A stretch of 64,000 bases of DNA from NCBI RefSeq assembly GCF_023078495.1, contig NZ_CP095742.1, forward strand, positions 2,046,001-2,110,000, given 5' to 3'. Each line of letters opens with the position of its first letter. The first letter of the stretch is position 1. The translations under genes were made by a program, and so were the position numbers. Below, piece after piece: positions 9,187-17,278 of this stretch. The notes beneath the pieces were generated by a model that saw only the letters and a program-made list of their open reading frames with translations, did not search any database and was not told the origin of the DNA. This stretch comes from Luteibacter aegosomatissinici. Lineage in GTDB: Bacteria; Pseudomonadota; Gammaproteobacteria; Xanthomonadales; Rhodanobacteraceae.

Positions 9187-10488
9187 ATGACCGAATTCGA
9201 AGCCACCATCACCGACCTCAGCCACGACGGCCGAGGCGTCGCCCGCATCGACAACAAGGCCACGTTTGTTTCCGGCGCGCTGCCGGGCGAGCGCGTGCTG
9301 TTGAAGTACCGCAAGCGTCACCGCAACTACGACGATGCCGAGGTTGTTTCGATCATCGAGGCGTCGCCCGATCGCGTCGAACCGAAGTGCCGCCATTTCG
9401 GCCAGTGCAGCGGCTGCTCATTGCAGCACATGGCACCGGAAGCGCAGATCGCCGCCAAGCAGCGCGTGCTGGCCGAAAACTTCGAGCGCATCGGCAAGGT
9501 CACCCCGGAAAGCTGGCTGCCGCCGCTCACCGATTCGCCGTGGAGCTACCGCCGCAAGGGCCGGTTCTCCGTGCGCTTCGTCAACAAGAAGGATCGCGTC
9601 CTGGTCGGTTTCCGCGAGGAATCCAATCCGCGCTTCGTGGCCGATATCGATGTGTGCGAGGTCATCCACCCTGCGATCGGCCCGAAGGTGGGTTTGCTCG
9701 CCACGTTGATCCAGGGCCTGGATTCAGCGCGCGACATCCCGCAGATCGAGTTCGCCGCCGGTGACGACACGGTCGCCCTCGTGTTCCGCCATCTTTCGCC
9801 GCTCAGCGAGGGCGACCGCGCCAGGCTCACCGCCTTCGCGCAGGAGCACGGCTTCGCGATCTACCTGCAGCCAGGCAACCACAGCAGCGTGCATGCGTTG
9901 TGGCCGGAGGCGCCGCGCCTGTCGTTCGCCATCCCTGCGGATAACGTCGAGCTGGAGTTCCTGCCGCTCGATTTCGTACAGGTCAACGCGGGCATGAACC
10001 AGCGGATGCTTGCGCGTACGCTCGAATTGCTTGACCTGAAGTCCACCGACAAGGTGCTCGACCTGTTCTGCGGCCTGGGCAACTTCACGTTGCCGATTGC
10101 CCGACATGCGGCCGAGGTGGTGGGTGTGGAAGGTGAACACGGGCTGGTGCAGCGCGCCGCTGAAAACGCCGCCCGTAACGGCATCGCCAATGCGTCGTTC
10201 CGCGTGGCCAACCTCTTCGAAGACCAGCGCGAGGAGCCCTGGGCAAAGCAGGCCTGGGACAAGATCCTGCTCGACCCGCCGCGTGCCGGCGCCGACAAGG
10301 TGCTCGAGTACCTGCCGCGCAAGGGCACCAACCGCATCGTGTACGTCTCCTGCCACCCCGGGTCGCTGGCCCGGGATGCGGGTATCCTCGTCGAGAAGCA
10401 CGGCTTCCGGCTCGTGTCGGCCGGTGTGATGGATATGTTCCCGCACACCGCTCACGTTGAATCCATCGCGCTGTTCGAGCGCGGCTGA
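9187..10488 (+). CDS. rlmD: 23S rRNA (uracil1939-C5)-methyltransferase
   Basis: SAM-dependent methyltransferase making m5U1939 in 23S rRNA. 433 residues. TRAM domain at the N terminus (EFEATITDLSHDGRGVARID), then iron-sulfur cysteines in CRHFGQCSGC with a further one in DVCEVIHP. The SAM-binding motif is VLDLFCGLGNFTLPIA, and the catalytic cysteine is in VYVSCHPGSLARD. Length and motif order match RlmD/RumA rather than TrmA or RlmC. Confidence 0.93.
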   Translation: MTEFEATITDLSHDGRGVARIDNKATFVSGALPGERVLLKYRKRHRNYDDAEVVSIIEASPDRVEPKCRHFGQCSGCSLQHMAPEAQIAAKQRVLAENFERIGKVTPESWLPPLTDSPWSYRRKGRFSVRFVNKKDRVLVGFREESNPRFVADIDVCEVIHPAIGPKVGLLATLIQGLDSARDIPQIEFAAGDDTVALVFRHLSPLSEGDRARLTAFAQEHGFAIYLQPGNHSSVHALWPEAPRLSFAIPADNVELEFLPLDFVQVNAGMNQRMLARTLELLDLKSTDKVLDLFCGLGNFTLPIARHAAEVVGVEGEHGLVQRAAENAARNGIANASFRVANLFEDQREEPWAKQAWDKILLDPPRAGADKVLEYLPRKGTNRIVYVSCHPGSLARDAGILVEKHGFRLVSAGVMDMFPHTAHVESIALFERG

Positions 10489-10501
10489 GCAAGGGCAGGG
10501 C

Positions 10502-11020
10502 ATGGGCGTTGAAATCGAACGCAAGTTCCTCCTCGCTGGCGAAGGCTGGCGTGCACTGATCGAGCGCAGCGAGCCCATCGCCCAGGGTTACCTTGTCGGC
10601 ATGGGGGCCATCGAAGGTGGCCATGCGCGCTCATCGGTGCGCGTGCGCATCTCGGGCGAGCAGGCCTGGCTCAATATCAAATCCGCCACCCTGGGCATTG
10701 AGCGCCAGGAGTACGAGTACCCGGTGCCGCTCGCCGATGCCCGGCATATGCTCGAGACCCTTGCTGACGGGGTGGTGGAGAAAGTTCGTCATCACGTCAT
10801 GCTGCATGGCGCACACTTCGAAATCGATGAGTTCACTGGCGCCAACGCCGGCCTGGTGGTGGCCGAAATCGAGCTCGACGCGGCCGATGCCGCCTATCCG
10901 ACACCCGAGTGGCTGGGCCTCGAAGTGAGCGACCTCGTCCGCTATTACAACGTCAACCTGATCGACCGGCCGTATCGCGACTGGACGCCGGCCGAGCGGG
11001 AAGGGAAGGAGAACGCCTGA
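10502..11020 (+). CDS. CYTH domain protein (triphosphate tunnel type)
   Basis: 172 residues. The diagnostic ExExK motif is at the N terminus (VEIERKFLL), followed by alternating charged strands that form the tunnel (SSVRVRISGEQAWLNIKS; VVAEIELD). Single-domain bacterial CYTH proteins usually hydrolyse inorganic triphosphate; adenylate cyclase activity is also known in the family. The start at 10502 is chosen because it places the motif at residue 3 and has AAGGGCAGGG upstream; the longer frame would overlap rlmD. Its stop overlaps the nagZ start (TGATG). Confidence 0.88.
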   Translation: MGVEIERKFLLAGEGWRALIERSEPIAQGYLVGMGAIEGGHARSSVRVRISGEQAWLNIKSATLGIERQEYEYPVPLADARHMLETLADGVVEKVRHHVMLHGAHFEIDEFTGANAGLVVAEIELDAADAAYPTPEWLGLEVSDLVRYYNVNLIDRPYRDWTPAEREGKENA

Positions 11021-12021
11021 TGCTGCTGATCGGTCTGGAAGGCAAGGAACTGAAGCCGCACGAGCATGCGCACCTCACGGCGCACGGCGTGGCGGGCGTC
11101 ATTCTCTTCAGCCGCAACTTCGAATCCCGCGAACAGGTCACGGCATTGATCGATGCCGTGCGCGAGGTGGGTGGCGACGACCTGCTGGTGTGCGTGGACC
11201 AGGAGGGCGGCCGCGTGCAGCGCTTCCGTGAGGGGTTCACCCGCCTGCCGCCGCTGCGTGCCATCGGCAAGCTGTACGACGCCGACCCGGGTGAGGCCGT
11301 GGACCGCGCCGAAGAACATGCGTGGATCATGGCCAGCGAAATGCGCGCGATCGGCGTGGATTTCAGCTTCGCACCCGTGGCCGATATCGATCGTGGCAGC
11401 AAGGCCATCGGTGATCGCGCGTTCCATGCCGATCCGGTCATCAGCGCCGAGCTGGTCCAGGCCTATGTGCGCGGCATGCACCTGGGCGGCATGGCCGCGG
11501 TGCTGAAGCATTTCCCGGGCCATGGCTCCGTTGCGGAAGATACCCACGAGTCCATCGCCGTCGATACGCGCAGCAAGAATGAGATCCTGCGGACCGACCT
11601 GCTGCCCTTCGTGGCCGGTATCGAGGCGCGCGCCGAGGCGGTCATGGCGGCGCACGTGAAGTACACGTCCGTCGATGACCAGCCTGCCGGCTATTCGCAT
11701 GTGTGGATCGAAGAGATCCTGCGTGGCGAGCTCGGTTTCCGTGGCTGTGTGTTCGGTGATGACATCAGCATGGCCGCGGCCGGCAGCGTGGGTGGCATCG
11801 CCGCCCGCGCGCAGGCCAATCTCGATGCCGGCTGTGATCTGGTGCTGGCCTGTTTCCCCGACGTGGTTCCCGAAGCGATTGCCGCGGTCAAGGGCCGCCG
11901 GCTGCCGCCGATCGAACGCATCGCACCGTTGCGCGGTGCCATCGGATCGACCTGGGAAGGCCTTGTCGATAATCCCCAACGCGAGCGCTTCATTGCGCGC
12001 GTGACTGCCCTGGAGTCCTGA
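11020..12021 (+). CDS. nagZ: Beta-N-acetylhexosaminidase
   Basis: Cytoplasmic glycoside hydrolase family 3 enzyme removing GlcNAc from muropeptides during peptidoglycan recycling; its product also feeds AmpC induction where that exists. 333 residues. Signature KHFPGHGSVAEDTHES supplies the mobile catalytic loop, the substrate-binding VDQEGGRVQRF is present, and the nucleophile aspartate lies in FGDDISMAAA. The ATG at 11020 overlaps the upstream stop codon; the longer frame is rejected because it would run through the CYTH gene. Confidence 0.95.
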   Translation: MLLIGLEGKELKPHEHAHLTAHGVAGVILFSRNFESREQVTALIDAVREVGGDDLLVCVDQEGGRVQRFREGFTRLPPLRAIGKLYDADPGEAVDRAEEHAWIMASEMRAIGVDFSFAPVADIDRGSKAIGDRAFHADPVISAELVQAYVRGMHLGGMAAVLKHFPGHGSVAEDTHESIAVDTRSKNEILRTDLLPFVAGIEARAEAVMAAHVKYTSVDDQPAGYSHVWIEEILRGELGFRGCVFGDDISMAAAGSVGGIAARAQANLDAGCDLVLACFPDVVPEAIAAVKGRRLPPIERIAPLRGAIGSTWEGLVDNPQRERFIARVTALES

Positions 12022-12028
12022 GCTACCC

Positions 12029-12577
12029 ATGACCGCCGCCGCATCGCTCGAGCAAGCGCTCGAAAATTCCGACCTGCTGTTCAGCCGCGAGCAACTGGAT
12101 ACCGAGATCGCCCGCATGGGGCGCGAGATCGATACCGCGCTTGCCGGCGAGCGTCCGGTGTTCCTCACGGTCATGCACGGCGCGCTCATCTTCGCCGGCC
12201 AGCTGGCCCTGGCGATCAGGACCGACCTCGAGTTCGACTACGTGCACGCCACCCGTTACCGCGGCAACACCAGCGGCAGCGACCTGCATTGGCTGCGCCG
12301 CCCCGAGGTGCCGCTGGAAGGCCGCACCGTGGTGCTGGTCGATGACATCCTGGATGAAGGCCACACGCTGAAGGCCGTGCGCGATGCCTGCGTGGCCATG
12401 GGCGCGAAGCGGGTGCTGCTGGCGGTGCTCTGCACCAAGCTGCACGCTCGCCGTGCCGAGGGTATCGATGCCGATTTCAACGGCGTGAACCTGCCCGACC
12501 GTTACGTCTTCGGCTACGGCATGGATTACTACGAGCAGGCTCGTAACCTGCCGGCCATCTACGCACTGAAGGATTAA
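12029..12577 (+). CDS. hpt: Hypoxanthine-guanine phosphoribosyltransferase
   Basis: Purine salvage enzyme joining hypoxanthine or guanine to PRPP. 182 residues. The PRPP-binding loop VVLVDDILDEGHTL is clear, and the flexible loop region contains the variable HATRYRGNTSG. Located between nagZ and a thioinosine phosphorylase. The neighbour releases hypoxanthine, which this enzyme would convert to IMP, so the two genes make a coherent salvage pair. Confidence 0.92.
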   Translation: MTAAASLEQALENSDLLFSREQLDTEIARMGREIDTALAGERPVFLTVMHGALIFAGQLALAIRTDLEFDYVHATRYRGNTSGSDLHWLRRPEVPLEGRTVVLVDDILDEGHTLKAVRDACVAMGAKRVLLAVLCTKLHARRAEGIDADFNGVNLPDRYVFGYGMDYYEQARNLPAIYALKD

Positions 12578-12581
12578 CCCC

Positions 12582-13325
12582 GTGAGCATCGATCTTGCCG
12601 TGATCGGCGGCAGTGGCCTGTACGCCTTCGAAGGCCTGCAGAACCCCCAGCGGCATACCGTGGAAACCCCCTTTGGCCCGGCCTCGGGCGATATCGTCGT
12701 GGGTGACTTCAAGGGCAAGCGCCTGGCCTTCCTGGCGCGGCATGGCGAGAGCCACACCGTGCCGCCGCACCGGGTGAACTACCGCGCCAACCTGTGGGCG
12801 CTGCATTCGCTGGGTGCGCGCAAGGTCGTCGCGGTGAATGCGGTCGGTGGCATCCGCGATGACATGGGCCCGCGTGTGCTGGTCGTGCCCGACCAGGTCA
12901 TCGACTACACCCACGGCCGCTACACCAGCTTCAACGATGTGGAAGGGGCCGAGGTACGGCATATCGATTTCAGCGAGCCGTATACGGAAAGCCTGCGCCA
13001 GGCGATCCTGGCCGCGGCCCGCGCCGAAGGCCTGGCCATCATCGACGGGGGCGTCCACGGGGTGACCCAGGGGCCGCGCCTGGAGACCCGTGCCGAGATC
13101 GCCCGTATGAAGCGCGATGGTTGCGACCTGGTCGGCATGACCGGCATGCCCGAGGCCGCGCTGGCCCGCGAGCTGGACCTGGAGTTCGCCTGCCTGGCCC
13201 TGGTCGCGAATTTCGCGGCAGGTGCAGGCGACGAGGCCGAGATCAGCATCGAGGAAATCTTTGCCCACCTCGCCGCCGCCACGGCCAATGTCGCCCCCAT
13301 CCTGGGCCGCATGCTGGCCGCCTGA
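12582..13325 (+). CDS. S-methyl-5'-thioinosine phosphorylase (MTAP family)
   Basis: Purine nucleoside phosphorylase family member, 247 residues, GTG start 4 bp after hpt. It opens with the phosphate-binding [13 protein letters not shown], then [25 protein letters not shown] and [11 protein letters not shown], the MTAP-family core, and later [14 protein letters not shown]. Pseudomonas and Xanthomonas relatives prefer methylthioinosine over methylthioadenosine, and this length and context (nagZ-hpt) match them. The product hypoxanthine would go to Hpt. The substrate choice cannot be proved from the sequence alone. Confidence 0.85.
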   Translation: MSIDLAVIGGSGLYAFEGLQNPQRHTVETPFGPASGDIVVGDFKGKRLAFLARHGESHTVPPHRVNYRANLWALHSLGARKVVAVNAVGGIRDDMGPRVLVVPDQVIDYTHGRYTSFNDVEGAEVRHIDFSEPYTESLRQAILAAARAEGLAIIDGGVHGVTQGPRLETRAEIARMKRDGCDLVGMTGMPEAALARELDLEFACLALVANFAAGAGDEAEISIEEIFAHLAAATANVAPILGRMLAA

Positions 13326-13350
13326 CGGGGCGTATGCGAAAGAGTCCCAC

Positions 13351-13380
13351 TTGCGCGTTGGTCTAAAACATGATGATACT
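13351..13380 (+). promoter_or_regulatory. Candidate sigma-70 promoter of the cold-shock gene
   Basis: TTGCGC (-35) and GATACT (-10) are separated by 18 bp, about 88 bp before the csp ATG. This leaves an untranslated leader of roughly 80 bases, typical of cold-shock messages. Weak -35; prediction only. Confidence 0.4.
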
Positions 13381-13467
13381 TCGCTCGCGCCGCGGGGGCA
13401 GGCCAAGGGGATCTGGGGAACGCCTCGCCATCCGGGTGCTTCCAGTCCATGTCCAGAGGTTTCCGCA

Positions 13468-13674
13468 ATGCGTTTCGGTACGGTCAAGTGGTTCAACGAC
13501 GCCAAGGGTTTCGGTTTCATCGCGCCCGAGGACGGTGGGGAGGACGTGTTCGTCCACTTTTCTGCGATCAACTCGAAGGGCTTCCGTAGCCTTCAGGAAG
13601 GCCAGCGCGTGAAGTTCGAAGTGACGACGGGCCCGAAGGGTGCCCAGGCGTCGGGTGTCGAAATCGCTGCCTGA
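13468..13674 (+). CDS. Cold-shock domain protein
   Basis: 68-residue single-stranded nucleic acid-binding protein of the CspA family, an RNA chaperone. RNP1 (KGFGFI) and RNP2 (VFVHF) motifs are intact. The start at 13468 has AGAGG ten bases upstream; longer versions of the frame would run back into the phosphorylase gene. A terminator follows 20 bp after the stop, so it is probably monocistronic. Confidence 0.96.
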   Translation: MRFGTVKWFNDAKGFGFIAPEDGGEDVFVHFSAINSKGFRSLQEGQRVKFEVTTGPKGAQASGVEIAA

Positions 13675-13694
13675 TTGATAGCGCCAAGCCACCG

Positions 13695-13724
13695 AAAACC
13701 CCGCGCTCGTCGCGGGGTTTTTTT
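13695..13724 (+). terminator. Intrinsic terminator after csp
   Basis: Eleven-bp stem (AAAACCCCGCG/CGCGGGGTTTT) with a five-base loop, ending in seven T residues. Strong rho-independent terminator. Confidence 0.92.
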
Positions 13725-13750
13725 ATGGGCGCCATCATCGCCCGCCCCGC

Positions 13751-13775
13751 TGTAGGAGCGCGCTTGCGCGCGAGC
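13751..13775 (+). repeat. REP element (single)
   Basis: Copy of the GTAGGAGCGCGCTTGCGC repeat, in the same orientation as the one at 5.6 kb, placed after the csp terminator and before the pilin-like genes. Confidence 0.75.
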
Positions 13776-13816
13776 CCGGGCAACAGCGCGTCGGTACCGG
13801 GGCCACCCGCGACGCC

Positions 13817-14266
13817 ATGACAGGCCCGGCACCTCTGCCTGCCCTTCGGCGCGGTCGGCACGCTAGCCCCATGGCAACCCTTATCGAATCCCTCACCGCC
13901 CTGGCCGTGTTCGCGTTGGGCTCTTCCGTGTCGGCCACCTGGCTTGCGCAATCAGCGGTACGTACCCATCGGGCGGATGCCTGGCTCGGCGCGCTCGCCG
14001 CGGCGACGGAGCTGGAAACCCGCATGCGCGCGAACCCGGAAGGCGTCCTTGCGGGGCATTATCAGTATGCGAATCCGGCAGCGGTTTGGTGTAACGGCGG
14101 GTGCACGGCGCTGGCTATCGCGGGTGACGACCTCTATCGCTTCAGCACCGATATCCGGCGTGCGCTCGGTCCTGGCGCGGAAGGGGCTGTCCGTTGCCGC
14201 GCTGGTCATTGCGCGATCCGCATCCAGTGGGTGGGCGGCCGTCTGGTTTGGGGCGATGTGCCATGA
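13817..14266 (+). CDS. PilV-like minor pilin
   Basis: 149 residues from the ATG at 13817 (131 if the ATG at 13871 is used). The helix TLIESLTALAVFALG and the later ETRMRANPEG are typical of PilV minor pilins of type IV pili. The longer start gives a basic leader (RRGRH) like other prepilins. The conserved glycine at the cleavage site is missing: the residues before TLIES are M-A, so processing by PilD is doubtful. Four cysteines in the distal part could form disulfides. Its stop overlaps the next start (ATGA). The rest of the usual pilVWXYE set is not here. Confidence 0.65.
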   Translation: MTGPAPLPALRRGRHASPMATLIESLTALAVFALGSSVSATWLAQSAVRTHRADAWLGALAAATELETRMRANPEGVLAGHYQYANPAAVWCNGGCTALAIAGDDLYRFSTDIRRALGPGAEGAVRCRAGHCAIRIQWVGGRLVWGDVP

Positions 14267-14766
14267 CGGTCCGGGGCATGACGCTTATCGAACTCGTCGT
14301 TGCGCTCGCCATCGCCGCCATGGTGTCGGCGGTGGTCGCCACGGGGTCGTCCGCCCTGGCGTCACAGCTGCGCCGCCACCTGGCCATGGTTCGCCACAGT
14401 GACGGGCCTGGCGACGCGCTTGCCGGCATCCTTGCGGACATACGCAGCGATCCGGACTGGACGGCGTGCCTGCCTGCCTACGGCTGCCCGGCGTATGTCG
14501 GTAGCAGCCATGGCATGGCGGTCGTGGCGAACGGGCATGCATGGGCCATCCACGATCGCGGGTTGCGCACTTGCTTTCGCGACCGGTGCGAGCTCGCGCT
14601 CGCAGGGGTTTCTTCGCTGCAGGTAGTTGTCGACACCCATGATGGTGCCGGGATTCGCCGAGCCGAGGCCCGGCCGGAAAGCACGCGGGGGGCGCACCGG
14701 ATCGAAATCCGGTTGTGGCTGGCCGAGGGTGGCCTGCGTTCGCGCAGCGCGTGGCTCGCACGGTGA
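14263..14766 (+). CDS. Prepilin-like protein (PilW/GspJ type, short)
   Basis: 167 residues. A good prepilin start: MTVRG then MTLIELVVALAIAAMVSA, with glycine at the cleavage site and glutamate at +5. The exported part has CLPAYGC and CFRDRC, suggesting two disulfides. PilW proteins normally exceed 250 residues, so this is short for the family. Coupled to the gene before (ATGA) and to the remnant after it (GTG start inside the last codons). Confidence 0.65.
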   Translation: MTVRGMTLIELVVALAIAAMVSAVVATGSSALASQLRRHLAMVRHSDGPGDALAGILADIRSDPDWTACLPAYGCPAYVGSSHGMAVVANGHAWAIHDRGLRTCFRDRCELALAGVSSLQVVVDTHDGAGIRRAEARPESTRGAHRIEIRLWLAEGGLRSRSAWLAR

Positions 14767-15092
14767 GGCAGCGTGGCGCCATCCTGATCGTGGTGCTCGC
14801 GGCGCTTGCCCTGCTGGCGCTGCTTGGCGCGCAGGCGTCGCGCTTTGCCCATGGGCGCCAGCGCGAGGCGAATGAGACCTGGTGCCGCGAGCTGGCGCGC
14901 GCCAACCATGACGACGGTCGTGGTGGTCAGGTCCACATGGGCCATGCGACCATCGGGGATCGCGCGGGTACCGCGCCATTTTCCGAGGGGTTCCATGGAT
15001 CGCAGACGTTTCCTCCAGGGCGCGACGCTTGCGTCAGGCGTGGCTTTCGCGGCGCGCGGCGTGTCGAGCACGGCACTGCCGCCGGTGACTAA
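14763..15092 (+). pseudogene. PilX/GspK-like gene, probably truncated
   Basis: GTG at 14763 overlaps the previous stop. The first 30 residues (RQRGAILIVVLAALALLALL) are a PilX-type leader and helix. After about residue 45 the sequence loses any pilin character and continues out of frame over the start of the glycosylasparaginase gene, ending at 15092. This looks like a 3' deletion that joined the pilin gene to the next locus. A genuine 109-residue protein cannot be excluded. Confidence 0.4.
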
Positions 15093-16020
15093 GGGCGCCG
15101 GTATGGTGCCGCGCGTCTGTTCCACGTGGGATTTTGGCGTACCGGCCAACCAGGCGGCGTGGAAGGTGCTCTCGACCGGCGGCCGTGCGCTCGATGCGGT
15201 GGAGCAGGGCGTGCGCGTGCCCGAAGCGGACATGAAGAACCATAGCGTGGGCCGTGCCGGCTACCCCGATCGCGATGGCAAGGTCACGCTCGACGCCAGC
15301 ATCATGGATGAACACGGCAACTGTGGTGCCGTTGCCGCCATCGAACACATCGCACACCCCATTTCCGTGGCCCGCCGGGTGATGGAGCGGACGCCCCACG
15401 TGTTGCTCGTGGGCGATGGCGCGCTGCAGTTCGCGCTGGAGCAGGGTTTCCCGCGCGAGGAGCTGCTTACGCCCGAGAGCCGCGAAGCCTGGCAGGCCTG
15501 GCTGAAGACGGCGAAGTACAAGCCGCAGGCCAACAGCGAAGTAAAAACCTACAACGCGGGTCCGGGCGGTACGCCGGGCGATGCCTCCAACCACGATACG
15601 ATCGGCATGCTGGCCATCGATGCCAGGGGTAACCTCTCCGGTGCATGCACCACGAGCGGCATGGCGTGGAAGCTGCACGGTCGCGTGGGTGATAGCCCCA
15701 TTATCGGTGCCGGCCTGTACGTGGATAACGAGGTCGGCGGGGCCACCTCGACAGGCGTGGGCGAAGAAGTGATCCGTAATGTCGGCAGCTTCCTGGTGGT
15801 GGAGCTGATGCGCCAGGGCCGTTCGCCCGAAGACGCCTGCCGCGAAGCCGTGGAACGCATCCTGCGCCGCAAGCCTGAAGCCAAGGACCTGCAGGTCGGC
15901 TTCCTTGCGATGGACAAGAAGGGCAACGTCGGCGCGTGGGCTATCCAGAAGGGGTTCTCGTACGCCGTGTGCGATGCGCAGAAGCAGGATACGTTGATCC
16001 CCGGCAAGAGCACGTACTGA
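14995..16020 (+). CDS. Tat-exported glycosylasparaginase
   Basis: N4-(beta-N-acetylglucosaminyl)-L-asparaginase, an Ntn hydrolase that cleaves the sugar-asparagine bond at the end of N-glycan breakdown. 341 residues from the ATG at 14995, which has GAGGGG upstream and begins a twin-arginine signal (MDRRRFLQGATLASG). The autoprocessing site is in NHDTIGML, making T202 the predicted catalytic threonine. The substrate-binding HGRVGDSPIIGAGLY and the ATSTGVGE segment match the human AGA family rather than isoaspartyl peptidases. cutC follows after 2 bp. Longer in-frame starts cover the pilin remnant and are rejected. Confidence 0.92.
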   Translation: MDRRRFLQGATLASGVAFAARGVSSTALPPVTKGAGMVPRVCSTWDFGVPANQAAWKVLSTGGRALDAVEQGVRVPEADMKNHSVGRAGYPDRDGKVTLDASIMDEHGNCGAVAAIEHIAHPISVARRVMERTPHVLLVGDGALQFALEQGFPREELLTPESREAWQAWLKTAKYKPQANSEVKTYNAGPGGTPGDASNHDTIGMLAIDARGNLSGACTTSGMAWKLHGRVGDSPIIGAGLYVDNEVGGATSTGVGEEVIRNVGSFLVVELMRQGRSPEDACREAVERILRRKPEAKDLQVGFLAMDKKGNVGAWAIQKGFSYAVCDAQKQDTLIPGKSTY

Positions 16021-16022
16021 GT

Positions 16023-16742
16023 ATGGCGCTGCTGGAAGTGGCCGCGAACTCCGCCGCCTCCGCGTTCGCCGCGCAGGCGGGCGGTGCGGGTCGCGTGGAA
16101 CTGTGCGCCAGCCTGGACGAGGGCGGTGTTACCCCGTCGCACGGCACGCTGGTGCTCGCGCGCGAGGGCCTCGACATTCCGCTGTACGTGTTGATCCGTC
16201 CACGCGCTGGCGATTTCGTCTACGAAGACCACGAAATCGAAGCCATGCTCGACGACATCATGCATTGCCGGGAGCTTGGCTGTGATGGCGTGGTGGTCGG
16301 CGCACTCACGCCGGAAGGCGAGGTGGATGTGGATGCCTGCCAGCGCTTCCTTGGGGCGGCGGACGGCATGGGCGTCACCTTCCATCGCGCGTTCGACCTG
16401 GTGGTTGACCAGGGCGATGCGCTGGAGACGCTGATCTCGCTGGGCTTCGAGCGTGTGCTCACCTCCGGCGGCATGGCCAGTGCCGTGGCGGGTGCAGGGC
16501 GGCTGGCGCGTCTGGTGACGCAGGCCGGCGGTCGCATCGTAGTGATGCCCGGCGCCGGCATCGAGCCCGGTAACATCGCCGCGCTGCGCGAAGCGACCGG
16601 TGCGCATGAGTTCCACGCGTCGGCCAAGCGCCGGCTACCGTCAGCGATGCGGCGTTCACCGGCCGATGCTCTTGGCATGGGTGCGGGCGAGACGCGCTCC
16701 GATACCAACACCGTACAGGCACTCGTCGCAGCGATCGCCTGA
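16023..16742 (+). CDS. cutC: CutC family protein
   Basis: 239-residue TIM-barrel protein. Motifs include AGRVELCASLDEGGVTPS, PLYVLIRPRAGDFVY, GVTFHRAFD and VLTSGG, which are the standard CutC blocks. The family is named for copper homeostasis, but that role is poorly supported in many bacteria. It is almost contiguous with the glycosylasparaginase gene, so a function near glycan or amino-sugar metabolism is possible here. That is inference only. Confidence 0.9.
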   Translation: MALLEVAANSAASAFAAQAGGAGRVELCASLDEGGVTPSHGTLVLAREGLDIPLYVLIRPRAGDFVYEDHEIEAMLDDIMHCRELGCDGVVVGALTPEGEVDVDACQRFLGAADGMGVTFHRAFDLVVDQGDALETLISLGFERVLTSGGMASAVAGAGRLARLVTQAGGRIVVMPGAGIEPGNIAALREATGAHEFHASAKRRLPSAMRRSPADALGMGAGETRSDTNTVQALVAAIA

Positions 16743-16780
16743 CCGTTATAGTCACGGGGTCTCTCCAGAGGATGCCGCCC

Positions 16781-17278
16781 GTGACCCGACTGCAAGGATT
16801 TGCCCTGCTCGCCGGCCTGTTGATGGCCGGCGGTGCGTCCGCCGCCGATGCGGTGCACTACACCGCGCCCGGCAAGGCGCCGGTCGACCTGGATACGGCG
16901 TCGCTGGCACGCACCGAAGTGAAAGCCGGCGCGCACGGCGATGCACCCACCGCGTGGCAGGGCGTAGACCTGATCGATGTGCTGCGCGCGCAGGGCGCGC
17001 CGGTCGGCAAGGACCTTCGCGGCAAGGCGCTTTCGGATTTCGTACGCATCACCGCAGCCGATGGCTACCAGGTGATCTTCAGCCTGGGCGAGCTTGATCC
17101 GGATTTTGGCGGGCGCAAGGTCGTGCTTGTCGACAAGCACGAGGGCAAGCCGCTCGATGCGAAGGATGGCCCATACCGTATCGTGGTGCCGGATGATTCA
17201 CGCCCGGCACGCTGGATACACAGCGTGACGGCGATCGAGCTGGTAGAAGCCTCGACCGCCGAGCACCGCAAGCCTTAA
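16781..17278 (+). CDS. Exported molybdopterin-binding-fold protein lacking cysteine
   Basis: 165 residues from the GTG at 16781, preferred because AGAGG lies nine bases upstream; an ATG at 16772 directly abuts that site. A signal peptide ends near ASAAD. The remaining domain (WQGVDLIDVLRAQGAP; VRITAADGYQVIFSLGELDP; PYRIVVPDDSRPARWIHSV) resembles the oxidoreductase molybdopterin-binding (SUOX/MsrP) fold. The mature part contains no cysteine, so it cannot provide the molybdenum thiolate ligand. Probably a non-catalytic binding protein. Function unknown. Its end overlaps the convergent TonB-like gene by 4 bp. Confidence 0.72.
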   Translation: MTRLQGFALLAGLLMAGGASAADAVHYTAPGKAPVDLDTASLARTEVKAGAHGDAPTAWQGVDLIDVLRAQGAPVGKDLRGKALSDFVRITAADGYQVIFSLGELDPDFGGRKVVLVDKHEGKPLDAKDGPYRIVVPDDSRPARWIHSVTAIELVEASTAEHRKP

